A program made the position numbers and the translations under genes. Shown here one piece after another: positions 44,110 through 52,480 of a stretch of 64,000 bases of DNA (its first letter is position 1; every line of letters starts with the position of its first letter). The DNA is from Mariprofundus sp. (GTDB taxonomy: Bacteria; Pseudomonadota; Zetaproteobacteria; Mariprofundales; Mariprofundaceae), in assembly GCA_021772775.1 (NCBI GenBank), contig JAJFLH010000040.1, positions 35,408 through 99,407 of the forward strand, in the 5' to 3' direction. Below the pieces are notes generated by a model that saw nothing but the letters and a program-made list of their open reading frames with translations, was not told the DNA's origin and ran no database searches.

Positions 44110-47100
44110 ATCTTCTCCTCAAGCTGTTTGAGTTCAGCTTCGAGTTGGCGACCACAAGCTTTGGGTGAGCTGCTATGTTCTGACCATAGACGATACATCA
44201 TAGGCACAATGAACAGGGTGAAAAAAGTGGTGACGGTAATGCCTGCGAGAATAACAGTACCGATCACTAAGCGTGTTTCTGCACCAGCACCGGAAGAGAG
44301 GATTAAGGGCAGAGACCCGATGGCTGTGGTTAGAGCAGTCATGATGATAGGGCGCAGGCGTTTGGCTGTAGCTTCCAGAATAGCGGGGCGGAACTCTAAA
44401 CCTTCATCACGCAACTGATTGATGAATTCAACAATGAGAATACCATTTTTGGCGGCAATACCGATCAGGATAATCAGCCCGATTTGGCTATAGATGTTTA
44501 GACTCATGCCGGTTACCCATAGGGCGGTGAGCGCACCGGTAATAGCCAGAGGTACGGTGAACATGATGATCAGAGGGTGAATGAAACTCTCAAATTGACC
44601 GGCCAGAACCAGAAACACGATGACCAGAGCCAGTGCGAATATCAAATACATCGATGCACCGCTATCGACCAGATCCAGTGATGGGCCTTTATAATCAATT
44701 GATGCACCAGCAGGCAGATTTTCACGCACCAGAGTTTCTAAATATTCCAGCGCATCACCGAGCGCATAATCGTCGGCTAGATTGGCTTCCAGTGTAATAG
44801 CACGTTTGCGATTATATCTATGCAAGGTGTTGCTATCGGCAAATTCGTGAATTTCAACCAGATTTGATAGCGGAATCAACTGGCCGCTACGGGCCGAACG
44901 TACCCAGGTGTTGGAGATGTCAGATGGACTCTGTTTGAGTGATTTCTCGCTCTCCAGAAGTACATCGTACTCTTTACCCCGATCAATATAGGTAGTGACA
45001 CGACGGGTACCCATCAGGGTTTCCAGCGTATGGTTGATATCAGCTACCGATACCCCGAGGGTATCGGCCCTATCCCGTAAAATCGACAGGCCGATCTGGG
45101 GACGGGTCTCATTATAATCATGATCAAGTCCGATCAGACGTGGGTTTTCTGCCGCTTTGGCCATGATGATATCACGCCATCTGGCCAGCTCTTCATAAGT
45201 GGGGCCACCAAGTACAAATTGAACCGGTTTAGCCTGACCGCCACGGAATGCCTGTCGCACAACACAAAAGACACGAACACCCGCGATATCAGCGGTCAGT
45301 TTTTTGACCTGATCAATATAGTGCCATATCGGTTTACGACCACTACTCCATGGGCTGAGCACAACAATGCCACGGGCATTGCTGTAGTTGGATGTGGCCC
45401 CGAAACTGCCCGGCGCGCGCATCAACAGGCGTTGGAATTCACCTGTTGCTGTGAATGGCATCAGCCGCTGTTCAATCTCATTGATATGTTCACGCATATA
45501 TTCATACGATACACCTTCAGGGCCCTTGATCATGATATAAAACACACCGCGATCTTCTTTGGGTGAATACTCTTGTGGGATCTCGCGCAGCAGTAGCAGA
45601 GTTGCCAATAGCATGGCCAAGATCAGCAACAGTGCCAGCCATGGTCGATCCAGGCTTCGATCCAGATGTTTGAGATAGCTTAGGCGCAGAATTTCAAAAG
45701 CGGATTCAATGGAGCGGTTGAAACGGCTTTTTTGGCTTTTATGTGTGAGCAATTTGGAGGCCAGCATGGGTGATAGTGATAAAGCAACAAAGCTGGAGAA
45801 GATAACGGCAGCCGTGATGGTAACAGCAAATTCACTGAACAAGCGCCCAATATCCCCCTGTAAAAACGCGATTGGTACAAACACAGCCACCAGCACGGCC
45901 GTGGTTGCTAGCACGGCAAATCCGACTTGACGGGTGCCACGAAAAGCCGCAACCAATCGGGGTTCACCCATCTCAATACGGCGATGAATATTTTCTATCA
46001 CTACAATGGCGTCATCAACCACAAGCCCAATGGCCAATACCAGCGCCAATAGGGTGAGTAAATTGATGGTATAACCAAACGCATAAAGCACACTAAAGGT
46101 GGCAATCAGGGAGATTGGTACGGTGACTGCGGGCACCAGCATAGCGCGCAGATTGCCGAGAAACAGGAAGATCACCAGTACAACCAGTAGCACAGCTATT
46201 AGCAGTGTTTTGAATACCTCTTTGATAGCTCTATCAATAAACAGAGAGGAGTCATAACTCTGTTCCATATGCATATGGGAGGGTAATACTTCATTGATAC
46301 GGGCCAGCTCCTGTTTGACCAGTCGGGCTACATCGAGTGTGTTGGCTTTGGACTGTTTAACGATTCCGATGCCAACCATGGGTACACTATTACCACGCAG
46401 AATACTGCGTTTTTCTATCTCAGCGACTTCGATGCGGGCAACATCTCCCAAGCGGACCAGATACCCCTCGTTGCCCTGTTTGAGTACCAGTTGACGGAAA
46501 TCATCGGGGCTCTGGTAGCTGCGCAGCATACGCAGCGTGAAATCCCGGTGTTTTGATTCGATCACGCCGGCTGGCAGTTCCACATTTTCTTGCCTTAGCC
46601 TCTGTTCGATATCGGTAACGGTTAAATCGAAGGCCGCCAATTTGTTACGGTCCAGCCAGATACGCAGAGCCTGCTCTTTGGCACCACCAATAAAAATACG
46701 AGCTACACCGTGAAGTGATGAAAACCTGTCTTCGATATTACGTTTGGCGTAATCGGTGACCTGCATGCTGGTCATATCTCGACCAGTCAGATGTACCCAG
46801 ATGATGACGCGTTCATCGGTATCAGTTTTACGCACATTGGGGGAGTCGGCACCATCAGGTAGAGAGGAAACCATGCGTGAAACGCGGTCGCGTACATCAT
46901 TTGCGGCGGCATCAATGTCACGGTTGATGTTAAAGCGGATAGAGATATCAGAGCGTCCATCACGGCTTTTTGAGGTGATTGCACGAATGCCTTCAATGCC
47001 GGCAATGCGCCCTTCAATGGTTTCGGTAATACGTGTTTCCACCACATTGGCGGCAGCACCGGCATAGAGGGTGGAGACGGAGACGACAGGAGGATCAATG

Positions 47101-47216
47101 TCGGGGTACTCGCGCAAAGGCAGGTTGCTGAAGGAGAGGATTCCGAAGACAACCAGCAACAGGTTGAGCACCAGCGCTAATATCGGGCGACGAACGCTGG
47201 TATCAGATAACCACAT
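44106..47216 (-). CDS. RND efflux pump inner-membrane subunit (HAE1/MexF-AcrB type)
   Basis: The 1036-residue transporter begins LSDTSVRRPILALVLNLLL and has the porter-domain REYPDIDPPVVSVST segment and the proton-relay GLVVDDAIVVIENIHRR (Asp pair near residue 405). A second 12-TM half ends in the usual GTVILAGITVTTFFTLF. It exports hydrophobic drugs, solvents or cations by proton antiport. It is the middle gene of a tripartite operon with the adaptor and OMF genes on each side. Confidence 0.95.
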   Translation of the reverse strand: MWLSDTSVRRPILALVLNLLLVVFGILSFSNLPLREYPDIDPPVVSVSTLYAGAAANVVETRITETIEGRIAGIEGIRAITSKSRDGRSDISIRFNINRDIDAAANDVRDRVSRMVSSLPDGADSPNVRKTDTDERVIIWVHLTGRDMTSMQVTDYAKRNIEDRFSSLHGVARIFIGGAKEQALRIWLDRNKLAAFDLTVTDIEQRLRQENVELPAGVIESKHRDFTLRMLRSYQSPDDFRQLVLKQGNEGYLVRLGDVARIEVAEIEKRSILRGNSVPMVGIGIVKQSKANTLDVARLVKQELARINEVLPSHMHMEQSYDSSLFIDRAIKEVFKTLLIAVLLVVLVIFLFLGNLRAMLVPAVTVPISLIATFSVLYAFGYTINLLTLLALVLAIGLVVDDAIVVIENIHRRIEMGEPRLVAAFRGTRQVGFAVLATTAVLVAVFVPIAFLQGDIGRLFSEFAVTITAAVIFSSFVALSLSPMLASKLLTHKSQKSRFNRSIESAFEILRLSYLKHLDRSLDRPWLALLLILAMLLATLLLLREIPQEYSPKEDRGVFYIMIKGPEGVSYEYMREHINEIEQRLMPFTATGEFQRLLMRAPGSFGATSNYSNARGIVVLSPWSSGRKPIWHYIDQVKKLTADIAGVRVFCVVRQAFRGGQAKPVQFVLGGPTYEELARWRDIIMAKAAENPRLIGLDHDYNETRPQIGLSILRDRADTLGVSVADINHTLETLMGTRRVTTYIDRGKEYDVLLESEKSLKQSPSDISNTWVRSARSGQLIPLSNLVEIHEFADSNTLHRYNRKRAITLEANLADDYALGDALEYLETLVRENLPAGASIDYKGPSLDLVDSGASMYLIFALALVIVFLVLAGQFESFIHPLIIMFTVPLAITGALTALWVTGMSLNIYSQIGLIILIGIAAKNGILIVEFINQLRDEGLEFRPAILEATAKRLRPIIMTALTTAIGSLPLILSSGAGAETRLVIGTVILAGITVTTFFTLFIVPMMYRLWSEHSSSPKACGRQLEAELKQLEEKI

Positions 47217-47299
47217 GGCTAGATCCTGTTGATGTGGGGGTCAACTGCATTAATTTGTTGAGGTGTGGAAGGCGGAGCAGTAGGTCTGGAGACATGGGT

Positions 47300-48382
47300 T
47301 TATTGTTGTTCTAACTTGTTACCGGGGATGGAGTCCCAGCGTTCACTGATGATGACCTGTTTGCCAGCTTTGATGAAACCCATGCCGCGTACAACCACTT
47401 GTTCATCAGCCTTTAGGCCTTGTGTGATTTCAACTAAGCCATTTTGTCGTTGGCCAGTTTGCACCTGACGTAGTTCGGCCCTGTTACCTGCATCAATCAG
47501 TGTGAGGAAATGTTTGTCCTGTTTCTGGGTGATGCTCTCTTCGGGTACCGCCAGTGCCTGTCGTTCATTTTTGGAGAGGATCACGCGCATTAACATACCG
47601 GGGATCAAGCGGCCATCGCTATTATCAATTTCAGCACGAATAAGAATGGAGCGGGTGAGTGCATCAATGCGGCTGTCTATAACGGCAATGCTGCCATTGA
47701 AATGGTGATCGGCCAGTGCATCTGTGCTGGCTTGAATAGCCTGGCCTGCTTTTAAACCGGCTAGCTGAGAGCTGGGAATGGTGAAATCGAGTTTGATGAT
47801 GTCGCTGGCATCAAGCGTTGTAATGGTAGTGCCGGGCAGTACCAATGCTCCGGGACTGACATGGCGGATGCCGAGTTTGCCGTCAAAGGGGGCACGCAGG
47901 GTTAGTTCATCGAGCTGAGCTTTGATCTGATTGAGATTACTGACACTTAGCAGAGCCAGTGTTTGGCGTTCATCCAGGTCACGTTGAGCGGCAGCTTTAC
48001 GCGCTAACAGCGTCTTTAATCGTTTGATTTCACGTCGGTGTTCGTCGAGCTGTGCTGTGGCTGCGACCAATTGAGCCTGCTGCTCATCCTGATCCATGCG
48101 GGCTATCACATCACCTTTGTGCACTTTCTGCCCATCGTTAAACGAAATATCTTCAAGGATGCCTGCAACACGGGCGGTAATGGTGATCGATTCACTGGAT
48201 TGAGCCGTACCAAGTGCTTCGATATGATCGCTTAGTATGATGGTGTGGGCTTTTAAGACAACCACCATAGGCGCGGCTCTTTTAGGTTTCATTTTTTCGG
48301 CATCGTGGTTATCGCAAGCACCAAGCAGTAGGGCAAAGGCGGTAATTATCATCAATGGCAGTAATCGTTGCAGGGCTGTCAT
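47300..48382 (-). CDS. RND efflux periplasmic adaptor (MFP)
   Basis: The 360-residue lipoprotein has the lipobox LLGAC (Cys at about residue 23). A barrel-sandwich domain (EALGTAQSSESITITARVAG start and LRAPFDGKLGIRHVSPG close), an alpha-helical hairpin between them (about 100-160) and a C-terminal membrane-proximal domain follow. It bridges the inner pump and the outer duct encoded in the same operon, 83 bp upstream of the pump gene. Confidence 0.93.
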   Translation of the reverse strand: MTALQRLLPLMIITAFALLLGACDNHDAEKMKPKRAAPMVVVLKAHTIILSDHIEALGTAQSSESITITARVAGILEDISFNDGQKVHKGDVIARMDQDEQQAQLVAATAQLDEHRREIKRLKTLLARKAAAQRDLDERQTLALLSVSNLNQIKAQLDELTLRAPFDGKLGIRHVSPGALVLPGTTITTLDASDIIKLDFTIPSSQLAGLKAGQAIQASTDALADHHFNGSIAVIDSRIDALTRSILIRAEIDNSDGRLIPGMLMRVILSKNERQALAVPEESITQKQDKHFLTLIDAGNRAELRQVQTGQRQNGLVEITQGLKADEQVVVRGMGFIKAGKQVIISERWDSIPGNKLEQQ

Positions 48383-48509
48383 GGTCTGTTTCCCTTATGG
48401 TTGAGATATATAATGCGTACTATACGTTGAAATATCAGCTGTGCGAACCTGAGTCATGTTTTCGACGATGAAGTAATTAAGCACTTTACGTACACAGTGT
48501 AGCACGTGC

Positions 48510-49475
48510 ATGCTTAGGGCTATGTTGAAACACATCCAACAGATCCTCGTTATTGGCTGGAAAGAGATCTCAAGTTTCTCGACGCTTTATTCACTGCTGG
48601 CCTGGGTAGAGATCGCTCTGACTACCTTTTTTGCTCTGGTGTTTGCTGATATGGCGGAACTTTCTCGTTCTACTGTGGGTTTTATTGGGCTGCTTATATT
48701 TGTTTCCAGTAGCTTGCTTGTGACGGCCTTTTTTGGCTGGCTCACAGAAACCAAACATGTGGAGTATATAGAGCACTCGGATGCTTTTAATAAAATACCA
48801 CTGATTGAATTACGTGATGAAGCGGTCAAAAGAGGCTGGGACTTTTCAGAGGGCAGTGAACAACCCCTGGAGTTTGCATTTGCGATTGGTCAGGCAGGTC
48901 TGGAGTTCGAGGTACCTTTCTGGGGGCGCAAACAAAGCTCGGACTCTGAAGCCGAGAATAGAAATAATATACTGGAGCCTATTCCCGCCAGTCATTGGAT
49001 ACAGTTTACGGTTGAGCCGGTTCTGTTGATATCCTCAACTGATAACTTTTTTGTGCGCACCTTTGAATTCCCATCATTGGATGTAAAAGGCTATCTCGAT
49101 CTGCATGTGGATTGTGATCATGCTTTGCAGTGGTTAAGTGACACAGCAGAAGCTTCCAGAAACTTGGATTTGAAAAAAGAGCGAATAGGTGAGAGTGGAG
49201 AGCAAGCTGAACTGCTTAGTCAGGAAGTAGACACGTGTGGCGATCTAGCGAGGAATGAAACAGAAGAACATGCTGACGAGCGCATTGACTTGAATGCGGC
49301 AACCATAGAGCAGCTACAACCTCTCTCCGGGGTTGGTGCTATCACAGCCGCAGCTATCGAAGCATATCGCAATGAACATGGCCTGTTTCGCTCTGTCGAT
49401 GAGTTAAGTAAAGTCAAAGGTATTGGCCAAAAGAAACTGGATTTGATCAGGTCTGCGCTTAAAGTAAACGAATAG
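48510..49475 (+). CDS. Membrane protein with C-terminal ComEA-type helix-hairpin-helix module
   Basis: The 321-residue protein has two transmembrane segments near the N-terminus (about 25-48 and 55-78), then a roughly 170-residue region that I do not recognise. At the C-terminus (about 257-320) is a tandem HhH DNA-binding module: RIDLNAATIEQLQPLSGVGA followed by GLFRSVDELSKVKGIGQKKL. The module is very like the whole mature protein encoded at 49917-50186, so one probably arose from the other. Topology suggests an inner-membrane protein presenting the DNA-binding module to cytoplasm or periplasm. A DNA-uptake role is possible but unproven. Confidence 0.65.
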   Translation: MLRAMLKHIQQILVIGWKEISSFSTLYSLLAWVEIALTTFFALVFADMAELSRSTVGFIGLLIFVSSSLLVTAFFGWLTETKHVEYIEHSDAFNKIPLIELRDEAVKRGWDFSEGSEQPLEFAFAIGQAGLEFEVPFWGRKQSSDSEAENRNNILEPIPASHWIQFTVEPVLLISSTDNFFVRTFEFPSLDVKGYLDLHVDCDHALQWLSDTAEASRNLDLKKERIGESGEQAELLSQEVDTCGDLARNETEEHADERIDLNAATIEQLQPLSGVGAITAAAIEAYRNEHGLFRSVDELSKVKGIGQKKLDLIRSALKVNE

Positions 49476-49697
49476 CGTAAGGGTAATGCGTTGATGGTGG
49501 GGTCACTCTTTTGATCTGACTTGTGCATGGGAAACTTATTCGTTACAGGTTATTAGTTAAAAAGAGGTAGTTGGTGTAAGGCTGTCGCAGCTACAGATCA
49601 GCGTCATTCCGCTATGCTTTTAGGCAAAATCCATTGTGCAAAGAAGCTGGCTTGTTGTTAAAATCACTCAAAAAGAAGAATGGTGATCAGGTGACAG

Positions 49698-49783
49698 CGA
49701 AGTAAGAGAGTATCCCTTGGGGGAAGGTAGAGAAGCTACCCTGGGGTATGGCAAATAATTCACTTTCTATGTCTCTTACTTTG
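49698..49783. ncRNA. Candidate structured RNA or miniature element upstream of comEA-like gene
   Basis: CGAAGTAAGAGA (49698-49709) pairs with TCTCTTACTTTG (49772-49783) as a 12-bp stem with one G-T wobble. Inside, CCC/GGG and GGTAG-AGAAG-CTACC (49726-49740) make a second hairpin, leaving an asymmetric internal loop of about 25 bases on the 3' side. It lies 134 bp before the comEA-like gene. It could be a leader RNA, a free sRNA or a miniature repeat. Nothing else is visible in 49476-49916. Confidence 0.45.
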
Positions 49784-49916
49784 AAGGTGACGATTTTTAA
49801 TCTCCATTGAGCTATAAACTTTGAAGCCATATTGATGTTTTTTTTAGCTATACTGACTAATAGATTGTGTCTGGAATATGGATTGTCCGGCAATCGAAAA
49901 ACGCAGGAGGTTCGTT

Positions 49917-50186
49917 ATGAAAATAAAACATCTTATATTATCTCTGTTCGTTGCTATATTCATGTTTGCAGGGCAAATAAATGCGGCTGATCGTATCAAT
50001 CTGAACAGTGCAAGCGTAGAGCAATTGCAAACCTTGTCTGGAATTGGAGCTCAAACAGCGGCAGCGATTGCAGCTTATCGGGATGAACATGGCTTGTTTA
50101 CGACTGTTGATGATTTGACCAGAGTTAAAGGCATTGGTCAAAAGAAACTGAACGCCATCAGAGAAGCGATTGAAGTGAGCCAGTAG
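49917..50186 (+). CDS. ComEA-like helix-hairpin-helix protein
   Basis: The 89-residue protein has a signal peptide (residues 1-23, cleavage after INA) and then a tandem HhH module: RINLNSASVEQLQTLSGIGA and TVDDLTRVKGIGQKK. Short secreted ComEA proteins bind incoming DNA in the periplasm during natural transformation. AGGAGG (49905-49910) sets the ATG at 49917 rather than the upstream ATG at 49878. Confidence 0.88.
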   Translation: MKIKHLILSLFVAIFMFAGQINAADRINLNSASVEQLQTLSGIGAQTAAAIAAYRDEHGLFTTVDDLTRVKGIGQKKLNAIREAIEVSQ

Positions 50187-50294
50187 GGTAGGCCTTGTTC
50201 GGTTCTTGTTTTCTGGCTCCCGATGGGGGCCAGAAAAGTGATTGCATCACGATTAATCTAATTAAAATCTATAGTTTAATAAGGATGATATTTC

Positions 50295-50633
50295 ATGAAA
50301 GCCTCCAATATCTTTGCATCTATGCCAGAGGAGCTGAGCAGAGAAGTTTTTGATGTTCTACTGCAGAAGGGCGATGTGAAGATTGAGCGCATTGTATCCA
50401 GAGGACATGTTTCCGCTCAGGATGATTGGTATGATCAAGCGTGGGGTGAGTGGGTGATGATTTTGCAAGGGGCTGCGATTATTCTGTTTGAAAATAACGA
50501 AGAGGTCAGTATGGCTGTTGGCAGTCACCTCACTATTCCAGCCGGCATGAAACATCGTGTGAAATGGACTGAGCCGGATACGGAAACGGTTTGGCTAGCG
50601 GTCCATTATGGATGTGAGAGTGAAACTCTATAA
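50295..50633 (+). CDS. Cupin-domain protein
   Basis: The 112-residue protein has a single cupin fold with GEWVMILQGAAIILFE (motif 1 region), then HLTIPAGMKHRVKWTEPD with the motif 2 His. Metal ligands in motif 1 look incomplete (one Glu is seen), so enzymatic activity is doubtful. Function is unknown; small cupins of this kind often bind metabolites or metals. Confidence 0.75.
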   Translation: MKASNIFASMPEELSREVFDVLLQKGDVKIERIVSRGHVSAQDDWYDQAWGEWVMILQGAAIILFENNEEVSMAVGSHLTIPAGMKHRVKWTEPDTETVWLAVHYGCESETL

Positions 50634-50700
50634 ATCCAGCTCTCAATGATTGCAGTTGGCCTGTTACGGTTTTTTCGGGTTGTTGGATATCTGTTGAAGG

Positions 50701-52344
50701 CTAACTTTTTAAAGCGAATCTCTTCAATGTGTCAGCACTGATCATCTGATCACTGCCGAAGATATCAGCGACTACTTCTGTCGCGCCAGCTTGATAAAAT
50801 TGATAGAGATGTAGTTCTTTGCGTGTTCTAACGATGATGGGGATCTCGGCATCGACAGAACGCACCCGCGAGATGATTTTCATCGCAGTGTTAAAATCGA
50901 CCATGCTAATTAGCAATGCTGATGCGCGCGATAGACCACAGGCGTTCAACAATTCAAGGCTGCCTGCATCACCATAGGATACCGGTTCTTTTTCATCCAT
51001 GCCTTTTTGAACCTGATTGGAATCCAGATCGATCGCCATGCAGGGAATATGCTGCTGGCGTAAAAAGCTGACACTATGGCGGCCAACCCGGCCAAAACCA
51101 CAGACAATCACATGATGGTTCAGCTCTTGTGAATGGCCGATAATATTTTCCCTAATTTCCTGTTGGCTCCTTTTCACCGCTTCAGGTATCAGCAGCAGAG
51201 TGATTTTAGCATTATGGCGAATGATTAATGGTGCCAGAGCCATACTGAAGAGCATCGCTGCGAGCATAATTTGCCCTTCATTTTGGTGCAGGATTTCACC
51301 ATCCATGGCTAGTATCAGGATAGCGAAACCAAATTCACCGCCGTGCGCCAGAATAAGGCCGGTACGAAGGGAGACTGCACTGTTCCAGCCTGCCAGGCGA
51401 CAGAAACTGGTGATCAGTAGTAGTTTGATTAGCATCAATGCAATGAGAAGTAACAATACAGATGGCCATATTTCGGGCAGCACAGATACATCCAGCATCA
51501 TACCGACGGTGACAAAAAACAGACCAAGCAATACATCTCTGAATGGACGAATCTCTGATGCGACCTGATGCCTGAATTCAGTTTCACTGAGCATCATGCC
51601 AGCAAGAAATGCCCCCAGCGCAAAGGTTAAACCGATCTGATGGGTGACCCACGCGGAACAGAGTACTGTCAAGAGAACGGTTAAGGTAAACAATTCGGCC
51701 GAACGGAAATGTGCAACGGCTTGAAACAGAGGTCTGAGAACCCAATGGCCAAAGGCGATAATCAGCATGACCGCAACAGCACCCTGAATAAATGCAGTCA
51801 GAACTGTGGCAGGTGATACTTCGCTGCTGTCGCCGCTGAGCATGGCAACGAGAATTAAAAATGGTACGACCATCAAATCCTGAAACAACAGGATGCCAAC
51901 ACTGTTGCGACCATGGCGGGTATGCAGTTCGACCTGATCGGCCAGTTGTTTGCTGACCAGTGCTGTGGATGACATGGCAGCCACCCCGCCGATAATCAGA
52001 GAGCCTTCAAGCGATATCCCCATGAAAAAAGCAATGCTAGTTGTCAATGCTGAGGTCAGTAATACCTGTGCACTGCCAAGTCCGAGTACAGAAGCTTTCA
52101 TATGTACAAGTATCGAGGCGGAAAATTCCAGACCGATAGTAAACAATAAAAAAACCACACCGAACTCAGCAAAGGTTTTGATATGCTCAACATCAGAGAC
52201 CAGACTAAGTGAATATGGACCAACCAGTACACCCACAGCCAAATAAGCAATCAGCGGTGGCAGGCCAATGCGCAGTACAAGAAAAACCACGCTCACTGCT
52301 GCGGTTAGGATAACCAGCGTGTCATTCAGATAACTGTATTCCAT
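50701..52344 (-). CDS. CPA2-family cation:proton antiporter with NAD-binding (TrkA-N) domain
   Basis: The 547-residue protein has about 12 transmembrane helices of the KefB/KefC/YbaL kind, with the LLFTIGLEFS and LFQDLMVVPF segments. A Rossmann TrkA-N domain (about 412-530) has VIVCGFGRVGRHSVSFL and DLDSN. It likely exchanges K+ or Na+ for H+ under nucleotide or thiol control. It lies divergent to the FeoB gene. Confidence 0.9.
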   Translation of the reverse strand: MEYSYLNDTLVILTAAVSVVFLVLRIGLPPLIAYLAVGVLVGPYSLSLVSDVEHIKTFAEFGVVFLLFTIGLEFSASILVHMKASVLGLGSAQVLLTSALTTSIAFFMGISLEGSLIIGGVAAMSSTALVSKQLADQVELHTRHGRNSVGILLFQDLMVVPFLILVAMLSGDSSEVSPATVLTAFIQGAVAVMLIIAFGHWVLRPLFQAVAHFRSAELFTLTVLLTVLCSAWVTHQIGLTFALGAFLAGMMLSETEFRHQVASEIRPFRDVLLGLFFVTVGMMLDVSVLPEIWPSVLLLLIALMLIKLLLITSFCRLAGWNSAVSLRTGLILAHGGEFGFAILILAMDGEILHQNEGQIMLAAMLFSMALAPLIIRHNAKITLLLIPEAVKRSQQEIRENIIGHSQELNHHVIVCGFGRVGRHSVSFLRQQHIPCMAIDLDSNQVQKGMDEKEPVSYGDAGSLELLNACGLSRASALLISMVDFNTAMKIISRVRSVDAEIPIIVRTRKELHLYQFYQAGATEVVADIFGSDQMISADTLKRFALKS

Positions 52345-52480
52345 TCGGCCTCCTTATCGTTGTAGCCCCTATATTGAGGGGTTTCCTGAGCGTAGATGAT
52401 ACTCAATAAATCGCAAGTTATCACTGCTTTCAATCATGGTTTCTTGACTTGCCGGGCCCCATTATCAGTCTGATTCCGTT

